Assembly (NCBI GenBank): GCA_004802705.1 | Contig: SGPL01000739.1 | Coordinates: forward strand, 1-13,454 | Direction: 5' to 3' | DNA length: 13,454 nt | Origin: Bondarzewia mesenterica | Taxonomy: Eukaryota > Basidiomycota > Agaricomycetes > Russulales > Bondarzewiaceae | In this document: positions 1 through 7,789 of the stretch, piece after piece | Layout of the letters: each line of letters starts with the position of its first letter | Position numbering within the stretch: the stretch's first letter is position 1 | Translations under genes and position numbers: made by a program | Notes under the pieces: generated by a model | The model's database searches: none | Seen by the model: only the letters and a program-made list of their open reading frames with translations | Told to the model about the DNA's origin: nothing

Positions 1-457
1 TTTCCCAAGGAAGTTTGATGGTAATCTTCTGTGTTTTTGCAGTCAGCTTGTCTACGAAAAACAAGATGAGTCTCGAACAAAGGGCAAATGAAGAAACTTG
101 AATGCCTACCATCCGCGCCATCCTCCAAAGTCTCAACTTCCACGCCTCCTCCACCATCGGNATTGGAATCTTTTGCATGCTTACGGACGTCCTTCCATGA
201 AAGATAAGTTCGCAGCCGGTTGACTTTCGCTCTGTCGTGCCGGATAAAGAAAATCAAGTCTTCCACGGAAAGATATCGCGCTCCACGGNGATTAGCCAGC
301 GCGCGCGCTTGAACGATCTGGGAAACATAGCTCAGGCAAGTTTATCGAAAGGAAAATGTCTCGGACATACAAGTTCAACAACTTGGCTACGGATGTTATC
401 TTCGACAAGATTGACGGTCTCTGTCAAAGGGTCTTGGATTTCACCAAATACGAACAT
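1..457 (-). CDS. SPT3: Spt3 homologue (SAGA subunit), 5' part, runs off the left edge
   Basis: Spt3 is a histone-fold subunit of the SAGA co-activator complex that helps deliver TBP to promoters. Three exons read on the minus strand: 457-371 (29 codons from an ATG, beginning [20 protein letters not shown]), 317-110 and 51-1. The introns are 370-318 (GTATGT...TTTCCCAG, 53 nt) and 109-52 (GTAGGC...TTTTTCGTAG, 58 nt), and the phases agree at both junctions. Exon 2 carries the TFIID-18kDa/Spt3 histone-fold signature, including [20 protein letters not shown] and [20 protein letters not shown]. Exon 3 reaches the Spt3-typical KLPWE. No stop interrupts the joined frame. The N at 289 falls in a codon (CNC) where Arg is expected; the N at 161 changes one residue. 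The family usually has some residues before the FVFGE motif, and an AG (TATGTAG) lies directly before this ATG, so an upstream first exon could be missing. The rest of the protein lies outside the window. Confidence 0.87.
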
Positions 458-500
458 CTACATAGTGCACTGAACAATCCCAGGTGAGGCACGAAGAGGC

Positions 501-513
501 TGTATAAATATAC
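501..513 (-). promoter_or_regulatory. Possible TATA element of the SPT3 gene
   Basis: Read on the minus strand, this stretch is TATATTTATA, about 45-55 nt upstream of the chosen SPT3 ATG at 457. It is AT-rich in an otherwise GC-rich neighbourhood. This is inferred from position and composition only. If the real start of SPT3 is in an exon further upstream, the assignment fails. Confidence 0.25.
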
Positions 514-546
514 GAACCATTGGCGGTGTGTCGACATCGATGTCNT

Positions 547-707
547 CTCACCAGCTGTCGGCAAGACAGCTGGAGCTGGCGGTTTCCGCGGCGTGTCGGC
601 GTTCACACTAGCTGTCAGCCGGTTTCTGCGCGGTGCGAGCATCCNACCGTCGACACTACANGCNCTCACCAGCTGTCGGCAAGACAGCTGGCNCTGGCGG
701 TTTCCGC
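547..707. repeat. 43-bp direct repeat, two copies, each with a perfect hairpin
   Basis: Positions 547-589 and 665-707 are nearly identical (offset 118 bp). Each copy contains CCAGCTGTC-GGCAA-GACAGCTGG, a perfect 9-bp inverted repeat with a 5-nt loop (551-573 and 669-691), and each arm includes CAGCTG, an E-box-type palindrome. A weaker related stretch is visible at about 610-632, and CGTGTCGGC recurs at 592-600 and 722-730, so the block looks like a degenerate minisatellite. The 110-codon minus-strand open frame across it is repeat-derived and not called as a gene. It lies 90-250 bp upstream of the SPT3 ATG and could be regulatory. Confidence 0.7.
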
Positions 708-768
708 TGGTGCTTGCGCGACGTGTCGGCATCGCTGTGCATGTCGGCAGGGGCACTGATAGGAGGTG

Positions 769-827
769 TTAATGATGCACTACGTGTTCCTATCTTCTGG
801 AATCGGAGCGCGTTAGTGCGTCATTAA
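769..827. repeat. 14-bp inverted repeat (one mismatch)
   Basis: TTAATGATGCACTA at 769-782 is complementary to TAGTGCGTCATTAA at 814-827 except at one position, where a G-U pair would still be possible in RNA. The 31-nt interior is not obviously structured apart from TTCC/GGAA. It could be the relic of a small foldback element; no target-site duplication was found. Confidence 0.5.
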
Positions 828-881
828 GGCGGAGGCAAAGGTGGCCGATCTCAAACCTGAGAGGATTTAGATGTAAAAGGA

Positions 882-905
882 ACGATTCCCTAAAANGGGA
901 ATCGT
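882..905. repeat. Perfect 9-bp hairpin ACGATTCCC / GGGAATCGT
   Basis: The arms 882-890 and 897-905 are perfectly complementary around a 6-nt loop (TAAAAN). The right arm and its flank (897-913, GGGAATCGTAACTTATT) resemble GGGAAAATCGTTACTTATT at 11901-11919, inside the foldback element near the other end of the window. This suggests a dispersed repeat family. A transcription terminator is unlikely, since no supported gene ends here. From 914 to 1064 I see no further feature. Confidence 0.5.
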
Positions 906-1064
906 AACTTATTGCTCGGTTGTGCATCTCAACTCTGTTTACTTCTGTCAGTCTACGTCGCACACGAATAANGTAGCATGAAACTTTTACGCCTTGCGCT
1001 CGGCCACGCTACTGCTCCGAGACGAGACGCACTGCTCTCACGGTGCAAGCAAGGTTTATGCTGA

Positions 1065-1848
1065 CTGCGTCGGCACTTTCCCAAGTATTGCTGGCGGAGA
1101 GCTGTTGACGTCATCAATTCAGATGCCCATCACGTTAGATTGACGGAGGAAACCTTCCAGCAGATATGCACGAGTTGAACTTGTCAGTGTGGTCGAATGG
1201 ATGTACAACCAAAATATGGTCACTGCGACATCAAGCTGGAGAGAGTATGTCCCATCTAATACAGCTTCATTTCTTTCGACAAGCTGACGTGCTGATAGAT
1301 ATCATTNTTACCACTAAGCCATTGCTAACNGACACACCTTCCCTTCCGAGNGCCCCGCCCCATTGATCAAGCTTACGGACTCCCGTCTGGTGCTTTCGAC
1401 CCTTGGCTGACCACATGTTGCCGCTCAGAATCGTAATGTCGGAGCTGCTTGTCGCGGACNATAATGAGCTAGAAGAGGAAGTGCATCTTTCTCGAGAGCN
1501 GACAACGGCCACACACGAGCATCGTAACACGCCCGACGCAGTCTCAAATGGAAANGCCACGCAGATGCGCGAGATGACGTACGATGGACACATGGCGTTG
1601 GAAACGTGGAAACGTGATTTGATTNGTCNACTCCGCTACAACATAGCTCANGCGATGTAAAGGGAGTGGTACCCTTCACGTTGNTCACCAGACAATTTCT
1701 GTTNGAGGCCGTTGAGGGCCGGGACAGGGCCTTGAGGAAGGCATACTGGATGTGCATAGCAAGGGGCGATTACGTGTAGCCGGAGGAAAATGAGCTTGTG
1801 CCNCCATCACCTACCATGGAGATTTATCAGAGCTTGCTGGTCATGTAG
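1065..1848 (+). pseudogene. Decayed gene of unknown family, charged/helical C-terminal half
   Basis: No family recognised. Three frames follow one another as if one protein had been shifted repeatedly: about 1065-1170 (RRHFPKYCW...), 1166-1366 (through RHQAGESMSHLIQLHFFRQ, with a shift near 1360 into PLIKLTDSRLVLSTLG) and 1403-1660 (ELEEEVHLSRE..., VAQMREM-like heptads, ALETWKRDL). A further shift near 1660 leads into VVPFTL, EAVEGRDRALRKAYWMCIAR and a TAG at 1777-1779, then PEENELVPPSPTMEIYQ to a TAG at 1846-1848. The glutamate- and arginine-rich middle looks like a coiled coil. About thirteen Ns lie in it, mostly at possible CpG sites. It ends tail-to-tail with the integrase gene on the other strand, about 140 bp away, so it may be a second gene of the same mobile element. 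That link is inference from position alone. Confidence 0.45.
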
Positions 1849-1989
1849 TTCAGGAGGTGAAGGGTGAGGTGTGGCATCNGCAGGTGCAGTTGTTTGNGGT
1901 GTGNGAGGAGATGATCCATTAGCTGAAATAGGGAAACAAGTGACGTGGAATGCAAAGAGTTGGACATATTGATGGCTCTCGGAGATGTG

Positions 1990-4085
1990 TCAGAACAGGT
2001 CCCCNTGAGTAGTCTGCATATATGTAAGAGCATAGACCCATTGGCTAGCACGAGTATTGTCATCTGCCGCGGTCGACCATGTCTGTAACNCCTCAAAAAT
2101 CAGTTCTCCNTCNGCCTCTTGNGGCCCAACCGGAGGTTCCACCATCACCGTGTTCAGATTTTCCGNAGGACCCACTCGTCCGATCCAAGACGTGGNGCCT
2201 TCGCCCTGACTATTATTCGCTTGTTGCGAGTGGAGGAGCCTGTCATCCTCTAGAGCCTCCCAATCCAACCCGTACACTTCTAACTCCTCATCACTCAATG
2301 GATATTCNGATTCGGGGACCTGGGTTCCACGAACNCNGTGCACGAGCATATCAAAGCCAAACATATCNGCTGGTGAACGAAGGCCTTGANCACGAATCCT
2401 AATCCNGTGCTGATTCCAGCTATCCGCAAAGAACTGAAGCTCCTGATTGATCAGGGGCAAGAAGGTGTGATGCAGGAGCCAGAGATGGGAANNACTGTTG
2501 ATATCCAATCCATAGAACAGCTCCAGGTTCTGAAAGAATTCTGCCCATTTCGCCCCTACCTGAGCGGTCACATCTACCCAGAGGCGTTCAATGCNAANAT
2601 TGTGAACACTTCTGAGGGACACGAATATCGCATTCATGAGTAATNAATGAAACGTAAGAGAGAAAATTTTACCTGCCCCAAATGTNTGAACCACGCCNTA
2701 CACCGCAATGTTCTTCCATGTAGGCAGCCACCTCCAGGTTCTCTGTCCCATGATCTCCGCGCAAANGTGATGGAATACCATACAGGNGGGCGGCAAAAAG
2801 GAAGAGATCNAGGACAGTGACTGCCCNATTGTTGTTGCTCGCTCGTAATCCCGTGANGAGGCGCGAGTAGCCGTCAATGAATCCATGAATGACTATGCCC
2901 CAACGGATCAGACCTATAGACAAGAACTGAGATGAGCACTTATATGATGGATAATACATGACATACCGTGTTGCCCATCATGATGCCAAAGNGCATTTGG
3001 TCCAGGGACCGTATAAACCCGCCTGCGAATGCGAATCCTGTCAAAGACACGTTGAACGGGATCTACGCGTAAAAGTGACTGGCGAACCCGCTCTCGTGGG
3101 ATCCGGTATCCCAGTCGGCAGAGCATACCATCCATCATTGACAATCCAGCTNGTCGAAAATGAGATCGGAGGNGCACTATAATGGTGTCAAGGTCATCAT
3201 CTGTTATGGCTGATATTGGTCGTGTGTAAGATGCGAAGCCTGATGGAACACCGGGCTCTGTTTGTGCAGCCATTGAAGTGCCTTGAGCAACACTGGCATC
3301 ACTTAATGCACCTGAGATTTCTGCAGTATCTGGAGTGGGCAAAATAGGATCCAGGACACTGTCCTGTGGGACAGCCAAACCAAACAGTTATCGTCGAGTC
3401 AGTGCGAGAAAATTCAATCCGAAGAAGGGACACAGACCTCATATTCAATAGCTCCATGTAACCCTTCATTAGCATCATCATTGTCAACCTCATCACTCTC
3501 ATGGTCATCACTGGCTGTAAACAGCGATCCTGGATTGGTCAGCTCGGATGCCTGTGCAAAAGGATTGGATTGAGGCTGAAAAATCCCATATTCTAGCAGA
3601 ACGTTTCGGACGGTAGTGCGCGATACACCGAGATATCGAGCGATAGCTGCCGTAGAGCGGTGCTCGCATGCCCATCGCAGCCAATTTGGATCTATCTCGA
3701 TTCTGGGCCGGCCACGCCCTCCAGAGTGTACATCAATGATGATGTCCGGCCTACCCTGATGTGATTGATCAAGAATATCGCGATACTGCAGGCGGATATC
3801 TTGGCGCATGGCAGCTAGGCTGGTACGGAGGGTTTCGAACTCTTCATCAGGGAACACATGTGAATGCTGTGAAGAAACAACCATTCAGTTTTCATGGTGT
3901 ACTTAATGGCCTGAAAAGCTTGCCTGTGAAGCCAGATGGCTATATTCATCAAGATCATCCCCAAGACGTGCTAGAACTGTGGAATCTGCTGAAGAAAAAA
4001 TAGCTTCAGTTATACGTCTAACGTGTTGATGATAACAGTTGCGAAATTCATGCAAAAGCTCTGACGATACAGTGGATGGGTTCAT
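1990..4085 (-). CDS. Integrase-core (DDE) transposase-like protein with N-terminal helix-turn-helix, five exons
   Basis: Exons 4085-3924, 3866-3438, 3363-2967, 2913-2673 and 2611-1990 total 1851 nt (616 residues plus TGA at 1992-1990) and stay in frame throughout. Introns: 3923-3867 (57 nt, GC-AG: GCAAGC...TTCACAG), 3437-3364 (74 nt, GTCTGT...CCCACAG), 2966-2914 (53 nt, GTATGT...CTATAG) and 2672-2612 (61 nt, GTAAAA...CCCTCAG). Residues about 105-148 form a helix-turn-helix (RGRPRIEIDP, then IARYLGVSRTTVRN). A second helical DNA-binding-like segment lies at about 270-298. The catalytic core follows: first Asp in WHHDGQHG (about 326), FIDGYSR, second Asp in RGDHGTEN (about 383), Glu in IERLWVDV (about 418). 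That is 56 and 34 residues between them, as in retroviral-type DDE integrases. The C-terminal part has WLLHHTFLPLINQEL, WNQH and DMFGFDMLVH. The family is abundant in Agaricomycete genomes as integrase-core proteins. The ATG at 4085 (MNPSTV) is the first in frame. The acceptor-like TTTCCCTATTTCAG at about 1935 (minus strand) leaves a further 3' exon possible. Many Ns fall inside, but no stop. Confidence 0.85.
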
Positions 4086-4640
4086 AAGGGGCAAGTGTGA
4101 GGGAAGCAAGGAAAGGTGGAAGGGATTCGTGGCAAGACAAATGAGATGAGATCTTTCGAGATGTGGTTAGAACGCAATATATCAGGTACATCAGGAAAAT
4201 TACAAGCTTACTAAGGCTTACTACTGCTACTACAAGGTACCACTGTTACAATGCACATCAGGATGTCAGTCGAGGTCTTGTCAGACTCAGAGGTTCATCG
4301 CGCTCAAATGTGTACGCTGCCTGCATCCACCTGCATCCCCTCCTCACTGTCGAGCCCGTCTCATCGTCCCATTCCTCTTGCACTCTCCGTAGTGACACAA
4401 CGAGCTCCCCGTTTCAAACACACTGGTGGAGAGGGTCGTCATCGGCGCATGTGCCAATGAGGGTGCCAATAAGCATGATGTTGTCAATACCGCACCCTGT
4501 CTAGCATGCAGCGCACATCAAGAGACATCAAGCCTTATCTTTTTCGCGTCTCTCGCGATGAGAAGGGACGTCCGCCCATCGTCAGGCTTCTTGCCTACAA
4601 AGGTGACTGGCGTGCCGCTTCTACATAGCTCAGGATTCAC
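4086..4640. other. No supported gene: upstream flank of the integrase gene
   Basis: Short open frames exist on the plus strand, but none shows a family motif, a clear start or splice sites that extend it. The stretch just upstream of the integrase ATG (on its minus strand) is pyrimidine-rich and could serve as its promoter. GAGAT recurs around 4143-4163. No terminal inverted repeat matching the other side of the integrase gene was found. Confidence 0.4.
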
Positions 4641-4985
4641 TTCTGATAACTCATCTCATACATACCATAATCCTGGGCAATAATCACCGCCAAAATGCGC
4701 CTATATGCTACAGTTTGTTTGTTTTTTCCTTTTTTTTTTCATTTCTCCTCGTAATCCACCTACTGCTGTCGCGCATTTACTGAAGGAAGCAGATTGTCAT
4801 CTCCTTCTCACGGGCTCTGATGCTGCCACACACGATCTGACGCAGGACACCCGTCAACTTCTACCTCAGCACTACCAGCTTGAAGTCGCTGAGATTGCTA
4901 TGTACGATGAGCTTTATACCCCAGGTCGTCCCCTCTCACTCGGGTTCACGTTCGACTATCATCGTGGCATGCCAGCATTGATGTC
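4640..4985 (+). pseudogene. Fragment of an AMP-binding (adenylation) domain of an NRPS-like reductase or acyl-CoA synthetase type
   Basis: From about 4738 the frame reads FISPRNPPTAVAHLLKEADC, then LLLTGSDAA, LLPQHYQLEVAEIAMYDELY and FDYHRGMPALM. This is the spacing seen in the N-terminal subdomain of basidiomycete NRPS-like adenylation domains, where the ISPRN-x-P-AVAHLL element follows the first helix and an H-S-S-G nucleotide-binding loop follows the last segment. That loop is absent. The preceding piece, around 4660-4700, reads like the conserved I-L-G-I-I-R-A segment but is out of frame and separated by a T-rich tract. Homology stops at about 4975-4985, where the opposite-strand gene begins. 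It lacks the catalytic loops, the thiolation domain and any reductase domain, so it is a non-functional piece. Confidence 0.55.
4713..4748 (+). repeat. T-rich low-complexity tract
   Basis: A run of T with few C and G, including a stretch of ten Ts. It sits exactly between the out-of-frame upstream piece and the readable part of the adenylation fragment. It may be the expanded pyrimidine tract of a former intron acceptor, or simple slippage. Confidence 0.7.
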
Positions 4986-6005
4986 AACCGTGATGTGCGG
5001 GAAGAGCATCTCGGTGTAGGCAGAGTCATCATCGCCTAGACATTCTACGGAATACACCGCGGGCGTGAGGTGAGAAGGAGGAACAGATAAGGGGGCGTAA
5101 GGCCCACGATACCCGAGCAACCGGCCCACGCCCAAGCCCCGGGACGAGCAAAGCCACCTGAACGCCCAATCGCTGTTGTTGGTAGACAAATAATGAGGGT
5201 AGGCTATACCAGGCGGATGACACCCGAGGGAGATAACTTACGGTGTAGTATCCGGGCATGGGGACTTCTGGAGTGGGACACACGTCGGTGATGCGGTCTG
5301 CAAACCAGTTAGCGCGTGAATTGTTGATTGTTGAACAAATGACTCACTGATTTTCTCTCCATCATTCGGTACCAGCTCCTCCATCCCCTTTCTCACCGCC
5401 CCTGCATCCCCCTTTGCGATGAACTGCACCTCATTCATGAACCCATATTCACCCGTCTTGATTCTCAAGCTCTGGATCTCATCATCTTTGCCCAGGTTCA
5501 ACCACATCGTTCCACCGCCCAACCTCTTCGTATTTCTCCTCACATGTCTCTTCGCACCAGCCACCTCTTGCGTTCCATCCTCATAATGGACATACACCCC
5601 GTCGAACCACAAGCCGCGCTGAATCTGCATTTTGTCAGCTCGTATCACTGCAATAAATATTAACTACTTGTCCCATCAACTCTAGATAGAGGAAAGAATG
5701 TGCGCACCCTTTCCATCCTTGTTCAGCTTCGTGAGTAACACCGCCCATCGCCAGACACCCCACTTGCCCTCGGGCCCTCCGCTCACCACGCTTTTCTTCT
5801 TCACGACGAAGTCGCACCCTGACAGCACAGCCAGAGCCTTCGTCATGTACTCCCAAAAGTCAACGATCATCTTCTGCGCACCATCGCACGCCGTGATCAT
5901 CAGTCCCAATTTTCCAATCCCGCTCTTCTTCTCACTCTACCCCAACTCGCTCCTCATGTCGTTGAGCAAAAGCATGACCTCCAGCAGTTCTTCGGACCTT
6001 ATATC
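4959..6005 (-). CDS. Multi-exon gene of unknown family, possibly truncated
   Basis: I do not recognise this protein. Well-supported exons are 5897-5708, 5647-5348 and 5297-5242. Introns 5707-5648 (60 nt, GTGCGC...TTATTGCAG) and 5347-5298 (50 nt, GTGAGT...GGTTTGCAG) keep the frame, and a donor GTAAGT follows at 5241. Visible segments include MIVDFWEYMTKALAVLSGCD, GGPEGKWGVWRWAVLLTKLN, GLWFDGVYVHYEDGTQEV, GEYGFMNEVQFIAKGD and CPTPEVPMPGYYT. The middle part (G-x-W-x-D-G-x-x-x-x-Y-E-D-G-T, later G-E-Y-x-x-x-x-x-V-x-F) recalls a beta-prism (jacalin-like) repeat, but weakly. An upstream leucine-rich helix (SEELLEVMLLLNDMRSEL, about 6000-5945) probably belongs to it but is joined through a frame change. 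Past 5242 two frames compete: one ends at 5029, the other (GYRGPYAPLSVPPSHL...) at 4959. Its 5' side runs straight into the Ubp2-like fragment with no intergenic space, so the gene is probably incomplete. Confidence 0.5.
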
Positions 6006-6941
6006 ATGTTCTCGCACGACCTTACCAGCTCTCATCCAGCACAGGGGTGCGATGCAATAATCCTTGGCCCATGCACTTAATTCGACCCAAGCACGGAGGA
6101 GTTTCGCCCAGTTACATCTGCCTTCCGGGTGTTAGCATCAGCGCTTGGAGGGTGCAAAGCCATTTCCTGCTCTTTGCTAGGAGCTCTCGAGGCTCGAAGC
6201 CCAGTGCCTTCAAGATATTTTCCCTGAAAAGGCTTAGCCAATGCATGGCCGTATATCAAAGATACTCACGAAGTCGTATTCCATCCCACCTTTGACTGGA
6301 ACATTTTTCTCTTCACAGGGAGGATCCGACCCTCATTTTGCTAGAGCCTTTTTTTCAACGATGCTGTATGAAGACAGCTATCAGCATCAGTGCGCGACGC
6401 GCACGAAGGCTACGCACGTCAAAATTGTCTCCCAACCAACCATCACGCCCTCGTGTCCACTCTTACCCGGCAATGGGTTATCTATCTTGTGCTTGACGAA
6501 ATCTTCGATGTATTTGACGGGGATGACTCCGGGAATGACCTCGGACGTGACACAATAGAACGAGCACTGGCGACAGACGTACAAGTCCAATAGATCTCCC
6601 TCTTACTCCTCGTCCTCTTCCATCTGCTCTCCCTTCTCAATTGCCTTCTCCAGTGCATCCTTGTCCAGCTCGTCCAAACGCAGTGTGACCTTGCACCGCC
6701 TGCATTTCTCTAGCATCGCGTTCTCCCACTCGCTCCGGCGAAATGCTGGCGTGAGCTGGCGCGCATCGACCGCTCGCTCGTAGACATGCAGATGGTGAGT
6801 CCTATTCGCCTGTCCGTGCGGGTGCTCGCCTTCGCCAATGCACGAACCCATTTTGCACCGGCGCGCCTAGTCGAGCAGTGGCACCGTGTTGTTCTTGAGG
6901 AATGAGTGCGCGAGTGGAGGAAAGAAGGAGGAAGACTTCCA

Positions 6942-6958
6942 AAGGATGATGATGATGA
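6942..6958. repeat. GAT trinucleotide run in the Ubp2-like fragment
   Basis: A short GAT/ATC run adds isoleucines after HNGWV in the minus-strand reading. It keeps the frame, so it is a length polymorphism type of change and not a break. Confidence 0.6.
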
Positions 6959-7040
6959 CCCACCCATTGTGCCTAGTGCAGTAGTACGTGTTTGTGTGCA
7001 GCACGGCAGTGCGCACTTCCTCGGCGGTCAGCTGGACGAA

Positions 7041-7062
7041 CGGCAGAGGAGCGGCAGAGGAG
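7041..7062. repeat. Perfect 11-bp tandem duplication (CGGCAGAGGAG x2) that breaks the Ubp2-like frame
   Basis: The two copies are 7041-7051 and 7052-7062. With both, the minus-strand frame coming from 7510 ends at TGA 7030-7028. Counting only one copy, the same frame runs straight on into the block EEVRTAVLHTNTYYC. This identifies the duplication as the cause of this frameshift. Confidence 0.85.
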
Positions 7063-7789
7063 CCAGATGCAATGGGAGGAGAGGAGGAGGACTGGGGGTG
7101 GACGGAGGGAAGGAAGGGATTTTGATATCAGGAGGCAAGACACTCACTGAGAAGAGAGAGTGCAGTGGGTTGTGGAGTTTGTCTGTGAGCAGAGGTGGCA
7201 GGATGCCAGAACTTGGGCGATGATGCTTCTCATGCACGGCCACGTTCCACCAGTCGTTCTCCTCCTCCTCATCGCGTCCATCGATGTTGATCTTGTCTGC
7301 AGTCAGGACAGATGCATACGAGCCCACGCCGCCATACGTTTCCCAATTGTTGTCATGGACTGGCCTTGACCAATAATTTGCGGGCTCTTCTCCCCACCCA
7401 GCCCTCGCGGGCTCTGTCCAGTCTGTGGAAGTATCCATAGTGGACGGGGTCTGCTCGTACATCTGAAACGGGTGTGGGATCGTGTCCTGCTCAGAGGCGA
7501 GTGCTGGCATGTGATCATCTTCCGATACCAGCTCGGGTTCGCGAAAAGGAGATGAATATTTGCTTTGAGAGGGTGCAGACGAGAAGTAGTAACTGATGGT
7601 GGACGAGCCGATGGCTGTTGGATGAGAGGGGAGTGGCGGGGGATTCTGTGACTGGGTGCCATAGAATGTCGTGGGCGATATATATTTGTCCGTAACATCG
7701 CGATTGGTAGAAGACGTCGCAGACTTGTTGCCGAACTTGCCAGTGAGTGTTTGACTTGTCCATCTGAGCAGCTATTAACAAATGTGTGG

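Noticed and set aside
424..756. Overlapping open frames on both strands across 424-827
   Set aside because: They are produced by the repeat block and by the antisense of SPT3 exon 1; no protein motif, and starts are non-ATG in some.
2079..2643. Plus-strand open frames opposite the integrase gene
   Set aside because: Antisense shadows of integrase exon 5, which has clear protein motifs on the minus strand.
4160..4504. 113-codon plus-strand open frame as a gene
   Set aside because: Low-information composition, no motif and no splice signals that extend it; it overlaps another frame equally open.
5698..6593. Several plus-strand open frames of 60-120 codons
   Set aside because: Antisense of the unknown minus-strand gene and the Ubp2-like fragment, whose minus-strand readings match families or splice cleanly.
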